A stretch of 64,000 bases of DNA, from the NCBI RefSeq assembly GCF_013304385.1, contig NZ_JAAITU010000005.1, positions 1 to 64,000 on the forward strand. The letters are read 5' to 3'. Shown one piece after another: positions 33,218 through 41,603 of the stretch. The notes beneath the pieces are model-generated. The model was given only the letters and a program-made list of their open reading frames with translations. It was not told the origin of the DNA and did not search any database. Both the position numbers and the translations under genes were made by a program. The DNA is from Blautia glucerasea (GTDB taxonomy: Bacteria; Bacillota; Clostridia; Lachnospirales; Lachnospiraceae). Each line of letters opens with the position of its first letter. Position 1 is the first letter of the stretch.

Positions 33218-34378
33218 TTATTTATCTTTCCTTGACAGCAAACAGACCACTTCCACATGCTCGGTAAAACAAAACATCTCTACTGGCTGGATTTTCCTGA
33301 CAGCATAACCTTTCCGGGTAAGGTATCCCAGATCACGGGCCAGAGTTTCCGGGTTACAGGAAATGTATACCACCCGGTCAGGGTTTAATTTCACAAGGGA
33401 GCTTAGAAATTTCTGGTCACTTCCTGCACGAGGCGGATCCATAAACACAACCTGGGCGGTCTGTCCGGAAGCAGCCATTGCTTCCATATATTCCCCTGCA
33501 TCTCCTTCGCAGAAGCGTACATTGGAACTTTTATTCTCTTTTGCATTGATCCTGGCGTCTTTTACTGCATCCTTATTCAGTTCAACTCCTGTTACCCTTC
33601 CTGCTTTTTTCGCTGCGATCAGGCTGATGGTGCCAATGCCGCAATAGGCATCGATCACACTTTCTTTTCCTGTCAGGTCTGCATATTCCACAGCTTTCTC
33701 ATACAGGATCTCCGTCTGCTTTGGATTTACCTGATAAAAAGACCTGGGGGAAATACGGAAGGTACAGCCACAAAGGCTATCCTTAATATAACCCTTTCCG
33801 TAAAGCACAATATCACGGTCTCCAAGAACCATACTTGTATTTCTGTCATTTACATTCAAAACGATTGTTGTGATTTCAGGATGTGCCTTTTTCAGTGCTT
33901 TCACAAAATTATTCTTTGACGGAAAAACCGGTGAAACAGTTACAAGAACCACCATGATCTCTTTACTGGTAAAACCTCTGCGTACCAGTACATGACGTAA
34001 AAGTCCATATCCGGTATCTTCATCATAGGTCTTGATCTTAAAGGATTTCAGCATGCCACGGATGGTACGGATGATCTCCTGGCTTTTCTCATCCTCGATC
34101 AGGCACTGGTCAATAGATACAACCCGATGGGATCTGGGCTCATATATACCGGAAATAATATTTCCTTTCCGGTCACGGTCAAAAACTGCATGTACTTTAT
34201 TCCGATAAAAATATGGATTCTTCATCCCTATGATCTTCTGCACTTTTCCATATTTTCCCAGCAATTCCTGTACCTGCTTCTGTTTTTTGGCAAGCTGCTT
34301 CTCATAGGGTACGCCCTGATATCTGCATCCTCCGCATTTTTTTGCATATGCACAGCTTAATACTTTTTCTTCGCTCAT
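33218..34378 (-). CDS. rlmD: 23S rRNA (uracil-C5)-methyltransferase, RlmD/RumA type
   Basis: A 386-residue protein; the ATG at 34378 (MSEEKVLSCAYAKKCGGCRY) has GGAGG. The N-terminal CAYAKKCGGC with a later Cys binds a 4Fe-4S cluster. SAM-site residues are VIDAYCGIGTISLIAAK near residue 240. The motif FMDPPRAGSDQKFL and the catalytic YISCNPETLARDL near residue 345 define the family. There is no TRAM domain at the N-terminus, as in short Firmicute forms. The C-terminus FTEHVEVVCLLSRK is the type of tail duplicated as a scrap near 27.8 kb. Confidence 0.9.
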   Translation of the reverse strand: MSEEKVLSCAYAKKCGGCRYQGVPYEKQLAKKQKQVQELLGKYGKVQKIIGMKNPYFYRNKVHAVFDRDRKGNIISGIYEPRSHRVVSIDQCLIEDEKSQEIIRTIRGMLKSFKIKTYDEDTGYGLLRHVLVRRGFTSKEIMVVLVTVSPVFPSKNNFVKALKKAHPEITTIVLNVNDRNTSMVLGDRDIVLYGKGYIKDSLCGCTFRISPRSFYQVNPKQTEILYEKAVEYADLTGKESVIDAYCGIGTISLIAAKKAGRVTGVELNKDAVKDARINAKENKSSNVRFCEGDAGEYMEAMAASGQTAQVVFMDPPRAGSDQKFLSSLVKLNPDRVVYISCNPETLARDLGYLTRKGYAVRKIQPVEMFCFTEHVEVVCLLSRKDK

Positions 34379-34442
34379 TTTTCCTCCAAAAAGCATTGCA
34401 GACTTTTATAAAAACTCCACAATGATTCTAATATTTCGATCA

Positions 34443-35108
34443 TTATATTTTCTCGATAGTATTCCGCAGCTTCTGCATCTTTTCATCCAAAGCTGCCACT
34501 TCCTCCGAATAATCCCTCAGTTCCTTGGCTGCCTTTTCTGCACCAGATACATTTTTCTTGTACATTAACTGGTACTCCAGCACAGACCAGAAATCCATGG
34601 CAACAGTACGGATCTGTATTTCCACCCGTTTTGTCTCAGATTCTTCATTGAAATAAATAGGGATATCCACAATCAGGTGAAGACTCATATACCCGTTTTT
34701 CTTTGGCTTTTCAATATAATCCTTCTCTTTGATAACTTTGATATCTTGCTGCTTTTTCAGGATCTGTGCCACTTCATATACATCATCAAGAAAAAGACAG
34801 ACGATCCTTACACCGATCAGATCGTTCAGCTTTTTTCTTGCAGTCTGCAGATCTGTATCCAGTCCCTTCCTCACAAGCTTGGCATATATGCTTTCCGGCT
34901 TTTTGATCCTTCCGGTAATACTTTTCATAACCTCTCTCTGATATTTCATGGAAAGCTGTTCATCAATGATCTTTGCCTTGGCTTCTACAATACCGATAGC
35001 ATACTGTCCCTGCAGATAGAACTGATCCTTCTGCATGTCTTTGTATATTTTCCTGATTTCTGCTGCTTCTTTTTCCCCGATTATATTCTTATCTTCTTTA
35101 TTCCCCAT
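34443..35108 (-). CDS. Small alarmone synthetase, (p)ppGpp synthetase
   Basis: A 221-residue protein; the ATG at 35108 (MGNKEDKNIIGEKEAAEIRK) follows AAGGAG. The synthetase domain alone is present: IKKPESIYAKLVRKG near residue 80, NDLIGVRIVCLFLDDVYEVA near residue 105, KPKKNGYMSLHLIVDIP near residue 140 and VEIQIRTVAMDFWSVLEYQL. There is no HD hydrolase and no TGS/ACT region. It makes (p)ppGpp from ATP and GTP/GDP and is of the RelQ/RelP size class. A TAACTGTTCAGTA motif lies just upstream at 35139-35151. Confidence 0.9.
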   Translation of the reverse strand: MGNKEDKNIIGEKEAAEIRKIYKDMQKDQFYLQGQYAIGIVEAKAKIIDEQLSMKYQREVMKSITGRIKKPESIYAKLVRKGLDTDLQTARKKLNDLIGVRIVCLFLDDVYEVAQILKKQQDIKVIKEKDYIEKPKKNGYMSLHLIVDIPIYFNEESETKRVEIQIRTVAMDFWSVLEYQLMYKKNVSGAEKAAKELRDYSEEVAALDEKMQKLRNTIEKI

Positions 35109-35286
35109 AAACGATACACTCCTTGATCCAATCCTACATAACTGTTCAGTATCATCACAGTTACTTTCTACTGAATAGTTACAATAATACAATAAATTTT
35201 CCTCAATGCCAATGATAAATGATGAAATAATACAGGATCCTTGTGCTTATTATCCATATGTTTCTGTAAAATCCTGGTAAAATCAT

Positions 35287-35348
35287 AAAAATGCCACATT
35301 CCTTATTACTGAAGAACTCTTTTCAGTATTAAGAAGATGTGGCATTTA
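35287..35348 (-). terminator. Long two-part hairpin after the PAP2 gene
   Basis: Outer arms AAATGCCACAT and ATGTGGCATTT and inner arms CTTATTACTGA and TCAGTATTAAG (one mismatch) form a near-continuous stem. A T-rich tract follows on the minus strand. It lies 52 bp after the PAP2 stop and ends that transcript. Nothing else was seen in 35183-35400. Confidence 0.75.
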
Positions 35349-35400
35349 TACATTTCATCCGGAGGTAGCTTTGCAGGAGTTTTTTACAACATTTACTGGT

Positions 35401-35949
35401 TTATACAGTTTGCTTTTTATGATCGCAAAAGCGACTTACCATCCATACTGCCAGCGCTGAAGCAAGCAGGCCTATCAAGAAGCCGGCCAGTACATCTGTA
35501 GGATAATGAACTCCCAGATACAGCCTTGAAAAGGCGATCATACAGGCCAGGACCAGGGCCGGGATCCCGTATTTCTTTGGCAAAAGCCTGAAATACACAA
35601 AAGCACTTGCAAATGAAGCGCAGGTATGCCCTGATGGAAAAGACCAGTCTATTGGCTTGGTGACAATTGGGATCAACGCACTGTATGTATCATATGGTCT
35701 GACTCTTGCAACCATATTTTTCAGACATACATTAGTGATCAGCGCTCCGATCACAAGGGCAATTGCTGCTGCCGCGCCTGCTTTCCTGGTTTTCTTCATG
35801 ATCAGCAGGACAACTGCCAGAAGGATCCAGAACCATCCTCCGTCTCCCAGAAATGTGATGGCTCTCCAGAATCCATTCATCCATTCTTTTCGGATATGCT
35901 CCTGGATATATAAAAGAATAGAGATATCTGCATTTTGAATTATATTCAT
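35401..35949 (-). CDS. PAP2-family membrane phosphatase
   Basis: A 182-residue protein starting MNIIQNADISILLYIQEHIR with about five helices. The three phosphatase motifs are present: KNMVARVRP near residue 80, PSGHTCASF near residue 106 and SRLYLGVHYPTD near residue 145. It hydrolyses a lipid phosphate such as undecaprenyl pyrophosphate or phosphatidate at the membrane. The length is usual for the BcrC/YodM-type group. The capsule cycle needs undecaprenyl phosphate recycling, but a direct link is inference. Confidence 0.88.
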   Translation of the reverse strand: MNIIQNADISILLYIQEHIRKEWMNGFWRAITFLGDGGWFWILLAVVLLIMKKTRKAGAAAAIALVIGALITNVCLKNMVARVRPYDTYSALIPIVTKPIDWSFPSGHTCASFASAFVYFRLLPKKYGIPALVLACMIAFSRLYLGVHYPTDVLAGFLIGLLASALAVWMVSRFCDHKKQTV

Positions 35950-36054
35950 TTTTCTGACCCTTTCTTTTCTTAGTACGCAAAAAGAATATCAGAAAACAGA
36001 TTACACTATTTATCCCAAAATGTAAAGCTTGTAAAACAGCATTGCCGGATTTCA

Positions 36055-36233
36055 AGTCGAGCAGCCGCGAGACTTGGCGCGTGATTCTGGTCAGCGTAAG
36101 CTGACATATTCTTTACAGAATCACTGCGCATCCTCGCGGAGCGTTTATCTCAGTCGGAGATTGGACTCCCACTGAGACGAACTTGCTGTTACTCACCACC
36201 TGAAAGAGGTGGGAGTCTTCTCGACTGAGATAA
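36055..36233. ncRNA. Highly structured intergenic element, candidate ncRNA or miniature mobile element
   Basis: Domain 1: CCGCGAG/CTCGCGG (36065-36071, 36133-36139) encloses GCGC-GTGATTCTG opposite CAGAATCAC-T-GCGC (36077-36089, 36116-36129), capped by GTCAGC-GTAA-GCTGAC (36090-36105). Domain 2: perfect 12-bp arms TTATCTCAGTCG and CGACTGAGATAA (36145-36156, 36222-36233) enclose GACTCCC/GGGAGTC and CCACCT-GAAAG-AGGTGG, which overlap and exclude each other. AGTCGAG (36055-36061) can also pair with CTCGACT (36220-36226), closing the whole element. Strand is not decidable. The rest of 35950-36259 holds nothing else. Confidence 0.55.
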
Positions 36234-36259
36234 AATCATCTTTTCACGAATAAAACCTT

Positions 36260-37039
36260 TTAAAACAGCATTTCACGGATTGCTTCATTGATCATATGTT
36301 TGTGAAGGGCACCATCTTTATCCTTATCCGGGATTTCCAAAAGCACAGCACCAGGAATATGCTTTGCCAGATATTCTCCATATTCGTAAGGATGGCACAG
36401 ATCATTCCTGCAGGCCAGAATGGTAACAGGAACCTGGATATTCTTCAGCACCTCCACATTAGGAATAGGCGTCTTATCCGGCAGGATCTGATATTTCTGC
36501 CAGTATTTAACACAGGCTTTATCTTCAAAAGGAGAAGTAAATGCATTGCAGGTATAAGCAGACGGCTCCTTTACGATCTGCCACCCTTCGGTGGTATAAA
36601 ACCGCTCAATGCCTCCCTCCTGCAAACAGGCTCCCAGATCATAATACGCTTTCTGAACCTTATCTGACATAGGATGATCTGTCCATGCATTCCGGATCAG
36701 AAGAAGCTTTTCGACCTTCTGGGGATATCTTACAGCTAGATTCAGACATACTGCAGCTCCCATAGAGATTCCTGCAAAGTACGCCTTTTTAATTTCCAGT
36801 CTGTCCATTAAATCACACACATCATCAGCAAGATGATCAAAGTCAAATTTCTCCCAGCAGGCTTCACTTTCACCGTGGCCCTGCTGGTTCAGATTGATCA
36901 GACTTACCCCTTCAAGCGGCTCATAGGTAGACTGGATCTGCTTTACGCTTCCTCCCATGCCATGCAGAAATATGAAGGGTATCCCTTCACCACTGATCTC
37001 ATATTCCAGGTGAAGACCATGATTTATCCATTTATACAT
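36260..37039 (-). CDS. Alpha/beta hydrolase
   Basis: A 259-residue protein; the ATG at 37039 (MYKWINHGLHLEYEISGEGI) has GGAGGAG. IFLHGMGGSVKQIQSTYEPL is the oxyanion loop region. FAGISMGAAVCLNLA near residue 90 carries the nucleophile Ser. RNDLCHPYEYGE near residue 215 gives the acid, and a final His lies near LHKHM. It overlaps the isomerase gene by 8 bp and ends the Gfo/Idh operon. It may hydrolyse an ester or lactone intermediate of the pathway. The substrate is not identifiable. Confidence 0.85.
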   Translation of the reverse strand: MYKWINHGLHLEYEISGEGIPFIFLHGMGGSVKQIQSTYEPLEGVSLINLNQQGHGESEACWEKFDFDHLADDVCDLMDRLEIKKAYFAGISMGAAVCLNLAVRYPQKVEKLLLIRNAWTDHPMSDKVQKAYYDLGACLQEGGIERFYTTEGWQIVKEPSAYTCNAFTSPFEDKACVKYWQKYQILPDKTPIPNVEVLKNIQVPVTILACRNDLCHPYEYGEYLAKHIPGAVLLEIPDKDKDGALHKHMINEAIREMLF

Positions 37040-37865
37040 TAAGAATCTCCTCCAGGAACTTTTTGCTTGCCGGTATCTGTTCTTCTGAAAGACCATGCAT
37101 GATCAGTGCACCTTCATATCCTGTCTTTTTCAGAAGATCAATATACAGTCTGAAATCAAGATCTCCCTGTCCGGCAGCTACGAACTCTGTGTTTCCTTTA
37201 AAGGAAATATCTTTTGCATGTGCCAAAACAATATCCCTTCCAAGGATCTCAAAACCTTCCTTCAGAACCTTTTCCATGTCTGCTGCATCACCGTCATGGA
37301 ACAGGTTTGCACCATCCATAATGATCTTGATCCGGTCACTGCCGGAAGCATCCATATATTTTCTTGCGATCTCAGGAGAACAGATAATATTACTTGCCTC
37401 TGTTTCCACACCAAGGATCACATCGTTATCATCTGCATATTTTAAAATGGTCTCTGTGGTTCTCATCAGATCGTCCCAGGAAGACTGCTTGGTATTGTCC
37501 TCATGCCATTTCCATTTGCTTTCTTTATTCTTGGATCCAGTGCAAAGTGTAACAATGGGAATACCCAGATATCTGGCGATCTGACACTGAAGCTTAAACT
37601 GGTCACAGCCTTTTTTTCGCGCCTCTTCGTCCGGATCGATCATATTAAAGGTACCGGAAAGTGCATCCAGACGGATGTTATATTTTGCAGTAAGTGTACG
37701 GATCTCTTCCAGTTTGGTTTCTGCCACATGCTCCGGCAGGGAAGGAAGGCCTGCATTGGAAAGATTGAACTGAGTATGTGTAATGCCATTTGCAGTCATT
37801 CTTCTGTATGTTTCTTCCAGATCACCGATCTCATAAGTTCTGGAAAAAATACCGATTTCTTTCAT
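37032..37865 (-). CDS. Sugar phosphate isomerase/epimerase-type TIM barrel
   Basis: A 277-residue protein starting MKEIGIFSRTYEIGDLEETY. It belongs to the AP-endonuclease-2-like TIM-barrel family (IolE/IolI, hydroxypyruvate isomerase relatives). Likely metal ligands are LGVETEASN with Glu near residue 150, IIMDGANLFHDGD with Asp and His near residues 180-190, and LAHAKDI near residue 213. It sits between the Gfo/Idh dehydrogenase and the hydrolase, with a 2-bp gap upstream. A polyol or sugar-acid epimerisation is the likely reaction. Confidence 0.85.
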   Translation of the reverse strand: MKEIGIFSRTYEIGDLEETYRRMTANGITHTQFNLSNAGLPSLPEHVAETKLEEIRTLTAKYNIRLDALSGTFNMIDPDEEARKKGCDQFKLQCQIARYLGIPIVTLCTGSKNKESKWKWHEDNTKQSSWDDLMRTTETILKYADDNDVILGVETEASNIICSPEIARKYMDASGSDRIKIIMDGANLFHDGDAADMEKVLKEGFEILGRDIVLAHAKDISFKGNTEFVAAGQGDLDFRLYIDLLKKTGYEGALIMHGLSEEQIPASKKFLEEILNV

Positions 37866-37867
37866 GA

Positions 37868-38956
37868 TCATAATCCTCCCTTAACGTCTTTTAATGCGAT
37901 CCATTTTCCCCCCTGCTGTACAGACTGATAGGTTGCAATCAATGCACGCATCACCATCATTCCATCATCTGCAGTTGCCCCTGTACATGGTGTGCCGTTT
38001 AAGATACTGTCTGCAAAGCCTTCCAGCTCTCTTCTGTAAAACTGGCCGTCATATGCTGCAGGTGTGGAAGAAACATTGGTTTCTTTATCATAGCATTCTA
38101 CAATAGAAGAACGGAATTCCCATGGATTAAAGGTCTTAGCATAGACTGTTCCGCCTGTACCGTAAATCTCACAACCTTCATGCCACTGCTGTGCAATTGC
38201 AATGGTAAGATCTAAGGTTCCAATGGCGCCACTGGCAAAATTACAGTCGATCAGCCAGGAATGAACCTTTTCTTTATGTACATATCTTGCGGAAACGCAG
38301 TCAATATCCCCCATAAAATAAAGAGCTGTATCAAACAGATGGCTTCCATGTCCCAGAAGGTAATAATGATCCAGCACTGCCTTTGGATTGCCTGCCGGTT
38401 TCTTCATTGCATCACTGGAATACAAAACAGGCATCACGTTATCTGTAAGGGTATAACGGCCTACACTGTCACAATACCAGCCTTTATATGTTGTGATCTC
38501 GCCCATTTTTTCTTCTTTAAATTTCTTGGCATACTGAAGGCCTTCATCATAGCGCTTCATATGACCCACCTGAAGGAACAGCCCTCTCTCCTCGGCCATT
38601 TCTTTTAATTCCTGGCATTCTTCAATGGAAACTCCCATGGGCTTTTCCACAAAAACATGCTTTCCTGCAAGAATCGCCTGTTTTGCACATGGTACGTGAA
38701 ACTGATCCCCAATACCAATGATCACTGCATCGATCTCCGGATCTGCCAGCATTTTGCTGTAATCGTCATATACCTTTTTAGGGGAATAAATAGCAGCCAT
38801 TTTTTCACGAAGCTCTGCTGCCACATCACAAATTGCTTCCAACTGAATGTTATGTGCTTTCGTACATCCGATCAGATGGGCAGCCTGACAGATGATTCCA
38901 CAGCCAAGTACACCAACCTTTAAACAACGCTCATCTTTTTTCACATTTGTTTTCAT
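37868..38956 (-). CDS. Gfo/Idh/MocA family NAD(P)-dependent oxidoreductase
   Basis: A 362-residue protein starting MKTNVKKDERCLKVGVLGCG. The Rossmann fold is GVLGCGIICQAAHLIG near residue 14. The EKP motif (KHVFVEKPMGVSIEECQEL) lies near residue 100. The C-terminal sheet domain follows, including DHYYLLGHGSHLFDTALYFM near residue 200 with the catalytic-type His. It oxidises or reduces a sugar or polyol. It is first in a three-gene operon behind the promoter at 39028-39056 with repeated putative operators. Confidence 0.9.
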   Translation of the reverse strand: MKTNVKKDERCLKVGVLGCGIICQAAHLIGCTKAHNIQLEAICDVAAELREKMAAIYSPKKVYDDYSKMLADPEIDAVIIGIGDQFHVPCAKQAILAGKHVFVEKPMGVSIEECQELKEMAEERGLFLQVGHMKRYDEGLQYAKKFKEEKMGEITTYKGWYCDSVGRYTLTDNVMPVLYSSDAMKKPAGNPKAVLDHYYLLGHGSHLFDTALYFMGDIDCVSARYVHKEKVHSWLIDCNFASGAIGTLDLTIAIAQQWHEGCEIYGTGGTVYAKTFNPWEFRSSIVECYDKETNVSSTPAAYDGQFYRRELEGFADSILNGTPCTGATADDGMMVMRALIATYQSVQQGGKWIALKDVKGGL

Positions 38957-39027
38957 TGTATCATAACTCCTGTCCTGTTTATTTTTTACTGTCCATTAAA
39001 GGGGTTCGGATTCTTTTTGACAGGTTC

Positions 39028-39083
39028 ATTGTATGATTTTTGCATGCGTATTTCAAGCATATATTATGCGTGTTTATGCGTGT
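39028..39083 (-). promoter_or_regulatory. Promoter of the Gfo/Idh operon with tandem 10-bp operator repeats
   Basis: On the minus strand TTGAAA (39056-39051) and TACAAT (39033-39028) are 17 bp apart. Just upstream, the plus-strand sequence TTATGCGTGT occurs twice in perfect tandem (39064-39073 and 39074-39083). A related TGCATGCGTA lies inside the spacer (39041-39050). Helically phased 10-bp repeats are what a DeoR-type oligomer binds, and the DeoR gene ends 14 bp away. Confidence 0.7.
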
Positions 39084-39096
39084 TTCATTCCTCCAC

Positions 39097-39858
39097 TCAT
39101 ATGATTTTATTTAAATATCTTTTTTTCATCTCTTCTGGAACCCTTCTGGAACATACAAGATGGGTGATTCTTTCCAGCGGACATACGATGTAATTTGCTT
39201 CTTTATCCAGCTTTGAATTATCACAAAGTACATTCAGTTCCCTGCAGTTTTCTGCCAGATACTTCTTTACCGGAGCTTCATCTTCATAAGGATAGGGTAC
39301 AGATACCCCTCTTTTAGCATCTACAGCATAAGCTCCCAGAAAACATTGATCAAAATGATAGTCCTTCAACTGAGAAAGCACCAGTTCCCCCACCGTTGTC
39401 TGGGAACCTTTATTGTAGTGGCCTCCAAGAAAAGTAACATCTGCATTTGGACGTTTCCGCAATTCCTCTGCAACAGGAAAGCTGTTGGTCACTACCCGAA
39501 GCCGGATGGATACAGGAAGAAGCGATACAAACAAGGTATTGGTAGTCCCACCGTCAATGGCGATCAGTTCGCCCGGGTGCACCAGCTCTACAGCCTTCCT
39601 TGCCACCAGATACTTTTCATCCTTTTCCACATTTTTTCTGGCATCAATGCCTGGTGCCGGCCGTTTCCAGGGAACAGCCCCTCCGTATACCCTTTTCAGG
39701 ATCCCCTGCTCTTCCAGTTCAGAAAGATCCCGTCGTATGGTATCATGGGAACAGCCAAATACCCTGGTAAGTTCCTCTACATTTACTTTGCCGGATGCAT
39801 ACAAAATATTCAGGATCTGCTGATGTCGTTCCTCTTTTAGCATTGCACTTTGCGCCAT
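39097..39858 (-). CDS. DeoR family transcriptional regulator
   Basis: A 253-residue protein starting MAQSAMLKEERHQQILNILY at 39858. The winged helix (VNVEELTRVFGCSHDTIRRD, LEEQGILKRVYGGAV) occupies residues 22-70. The sugar-sensor domain has IAIDGGTTNTLFVSLLP near residue 100 and FLGAYAVDAKRGVSVPY near residue 170. A phosphorylated sugar or sugar-acid is the usual effector. It starts 2 bp after the ASKHA gene stop and lies directly upstream of the Gfo/Idh promoter with its repeats, so it very likely controls that operon and perhaps the LanC-like operon. Confidence 0.88.
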   Translation of the reverse strand: MAQSAMLKEERHQQILNILYASGKVNVEELTRVFGCSHDTIRRDLSELEEQGILKRVYGGAVPWKRPAPGIDARKNVEKDEKYLVARKAVELVHPGELIAIDGGTTNTLFVSLLPVSIRLRVVTNSFPVAEELRKRPNADVTFLGGHYNKGSQTTVGELVLSQLKDYHFDQCFLGAYAVDAKRGVSVPYPYEDEAPVKKYLAENCRELNVLCDNSKLDKEANYIVCPLERITHLVCSRRVPEEMKKRYLNKII

Positions 39859-39860
39859 TT

Positions 39861-41483
39861 TCACAGTTCCTTTCCTGATTGTTTTTCTATTGCCTGCCGT
39901 TTCTTAAGCTGTTCCATAACTGTAGGAAAACGCTGATAATCAGTATGTGGAAGAGCCTGTGCTGCCACCATCATATTTAAGAAATCATCCACAGCTGCAA
40001 ACTGGATATAAACCATTTCCTCTATGATCCTATCTATATCTGCCAGACATGACCTCTCTAGCAGAAGCTTTTGTGCCCCTTCCAGAGATGAATTGCCTGC
40101 ATTAATGATCCTGTTCCGATCCATATCCGGATACATACCAATTGCAATGGCAGATTCTTTTGATACATGCTTTCCAAAGGCTCCTGCCACATAGAAATTT
40201 GCAGCCTGGTCCATGGTAATGCCGGATTCCCGCAGCATGATCTCCACCATAGTATGGGCTGCTGCTTTTGTACGGATAAATTCCTGAATATCTTTCTGAT
40301 AAAAGAAAAGCCCAGGTGCATATTCCACTGCCAGCATTCCCTCTTTTTCCTGGATCCTGCTGTTTTTCTCTGGAACAAGATTTCCCCGGATATCCACCCA
40401 GCCGCAAAGAAACATCTCAGCCAGCAGATCAATGATCCCGGATCCACAGATCCCTTCCGGCTTCCCTTCTCCGATCACATGACAGTAGATCTGTCCTTTT
40501 TCAATATGTACCCTGTCCACTGCACCTTTGGATGCACGCATGCCTGTTTTTACAACACCGCCTTCCAAAGCCGGTCCGGCTGCTCCTGCACCACATAAAA
40601 GAAACTCCTGGTTCCCGATCACCAGCTCCCCATTTGTACCTATATCAAAAAAGATATTGATATCTTTGGACTTATATATTTCTGTAGCGATCATCCCACT
40701 GATAATATCTCCTCCCAGATAGTTGGATTTGGAAGGATAACAGTACACATAGCCTTTTACAGGAATTCCCAGCTCCTCACCTTTTAAGAAGCCAGGCTGG
40801 TCAGCCCGCAAGGCATGAGGTGTGTAAAATACACAAAACGGATCCATGCCCAGCAGAAAATGAATCATAGTTGTATTTCCTGCAATCACCATGGATATGC
40901 AGTCCTGCATCTGTACCCCACTGCTTTGCTCAAGTTCCTTCATACATTCTTTTAACGAAGCAATGGTTTCCTGCCGTATTTCTTCCAGTTTATCCGGAGC
41001 ATCCTTGCAATAAAAAATCCTGGAAAGGATATCTGTTCCAAAGCGGATTTGCCGGTTATAACAGCTTACTTCTCTAATACACTCTCCGGTTGTACAATCT
41101 ATCAGCCGCATCACCACTGTGGTACTGCCAAGATCTGCTGCCAGTCCATAGTGCCTGTGACTGGTATCACCTTTTTCCAGTTCTGCAATCACCCACCCTT
41201 CTCCATCCCAGGATAAGGAGGCAGTAAGCTTATATTCTGCATCCTCGCATAATGGGTATAGTTTCCTTAAAATCTTTAAAGGCATGTAGGCCTCTGTTCC
41301 CAGCTGCTTCAGACCATCCAGTATTCTTTTTTGATCTGACCGGTTTTCTTCTTCTGTGGGAAGGGGTAATTCCAGATATATTTTCTTTGAAATTCCATCC
41401 ATATATAATAATTCTTCGAAAAGAGAACTATTGTTCTCTCTTCCTCTCTTTCTTTCGTTTTTCTGTATCATACCACAATCCAT
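39861..41483 (-). CDS. ASKHA-domain (DUF4445) protein, corrinoid-activator-like
   Basis: About 540 residues. The ASKHA ATPase parts are visible: GLAADLGSTTVVMRLID near residue 112, IFFDIGTNGELVIG near residue 280 and LCGAGAAGPALEGGVVKTGM near residue 298. Relatives reductively reactivate corrinoid proteins of methyltransferase systems and usually carry an N-terminal 2Fe-2S domain. No Cys cluster is present here, and no corrinoid protein or methyltransferase is encoded nearby. The start is uncertain: the ATG at 41483 has a weak site, and 41402 (MDGISKKIYLELPLP) is an alternative. GAGAAC-AATA-GTTCTC lies between the two. Confidence 0.8.
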   Translation of the reverse strand: MDCGMIQKNERKRGRENNSSLFEELLYMDGISKKIYLELPLPTEEENRSDQKRILDGLKQLGTEAYMPLKILRKLYPLCEDAEYKLTASLSWDGEGWVIAELEKGDTSHRHYGLAADLGSTTVVMRLIDCTTGECIREVSCYNRQIRFGTDILSRIFYCKDAPDKLEEIRQETIASLKECMKELEQSSGVQMQDCISMVIAGNTTMIHFLLGMDPFCVFYTPHALRADQPGFLKGEELGIPVKGYVYCYPSKSNYLGGDIISGMIATEIYKSKDINIFFDIGTNGELVIGNQEFLLCGAGAAGPALEGGVVKTGMRASKGAVDRVHIEKGQIYCHVIGEGKPEGICGSGIIDLLAEMFLCGWVDIRGNLVPEKNSRIQEKEGMLAVEYAPGLFFYQKDIQEFIRTKAAAHTMVEIMLRESGITMDQAANFYVAGAFGKHVSKESAIAIGMYPDMDRNRIINAGNSSLEGAQKLLLERSCLADIDRIIEEMVYIQFAAVDDFLNMMVAAQALPHTDYQRFPTVMEQLKKRQAIEKQSGKEL

Positions 41484-41603
41484 TCCATAGAAAAAGAGCC
41501 TGCAATTCTTTTGTCTTCAGAACCACAAACCCTTTTTAACCTTTTATCTTTCTTTATAACTGTTCAGCATTTTATATCCTTGCAGCTGCAGGTTGCTAAA
41601 TCG

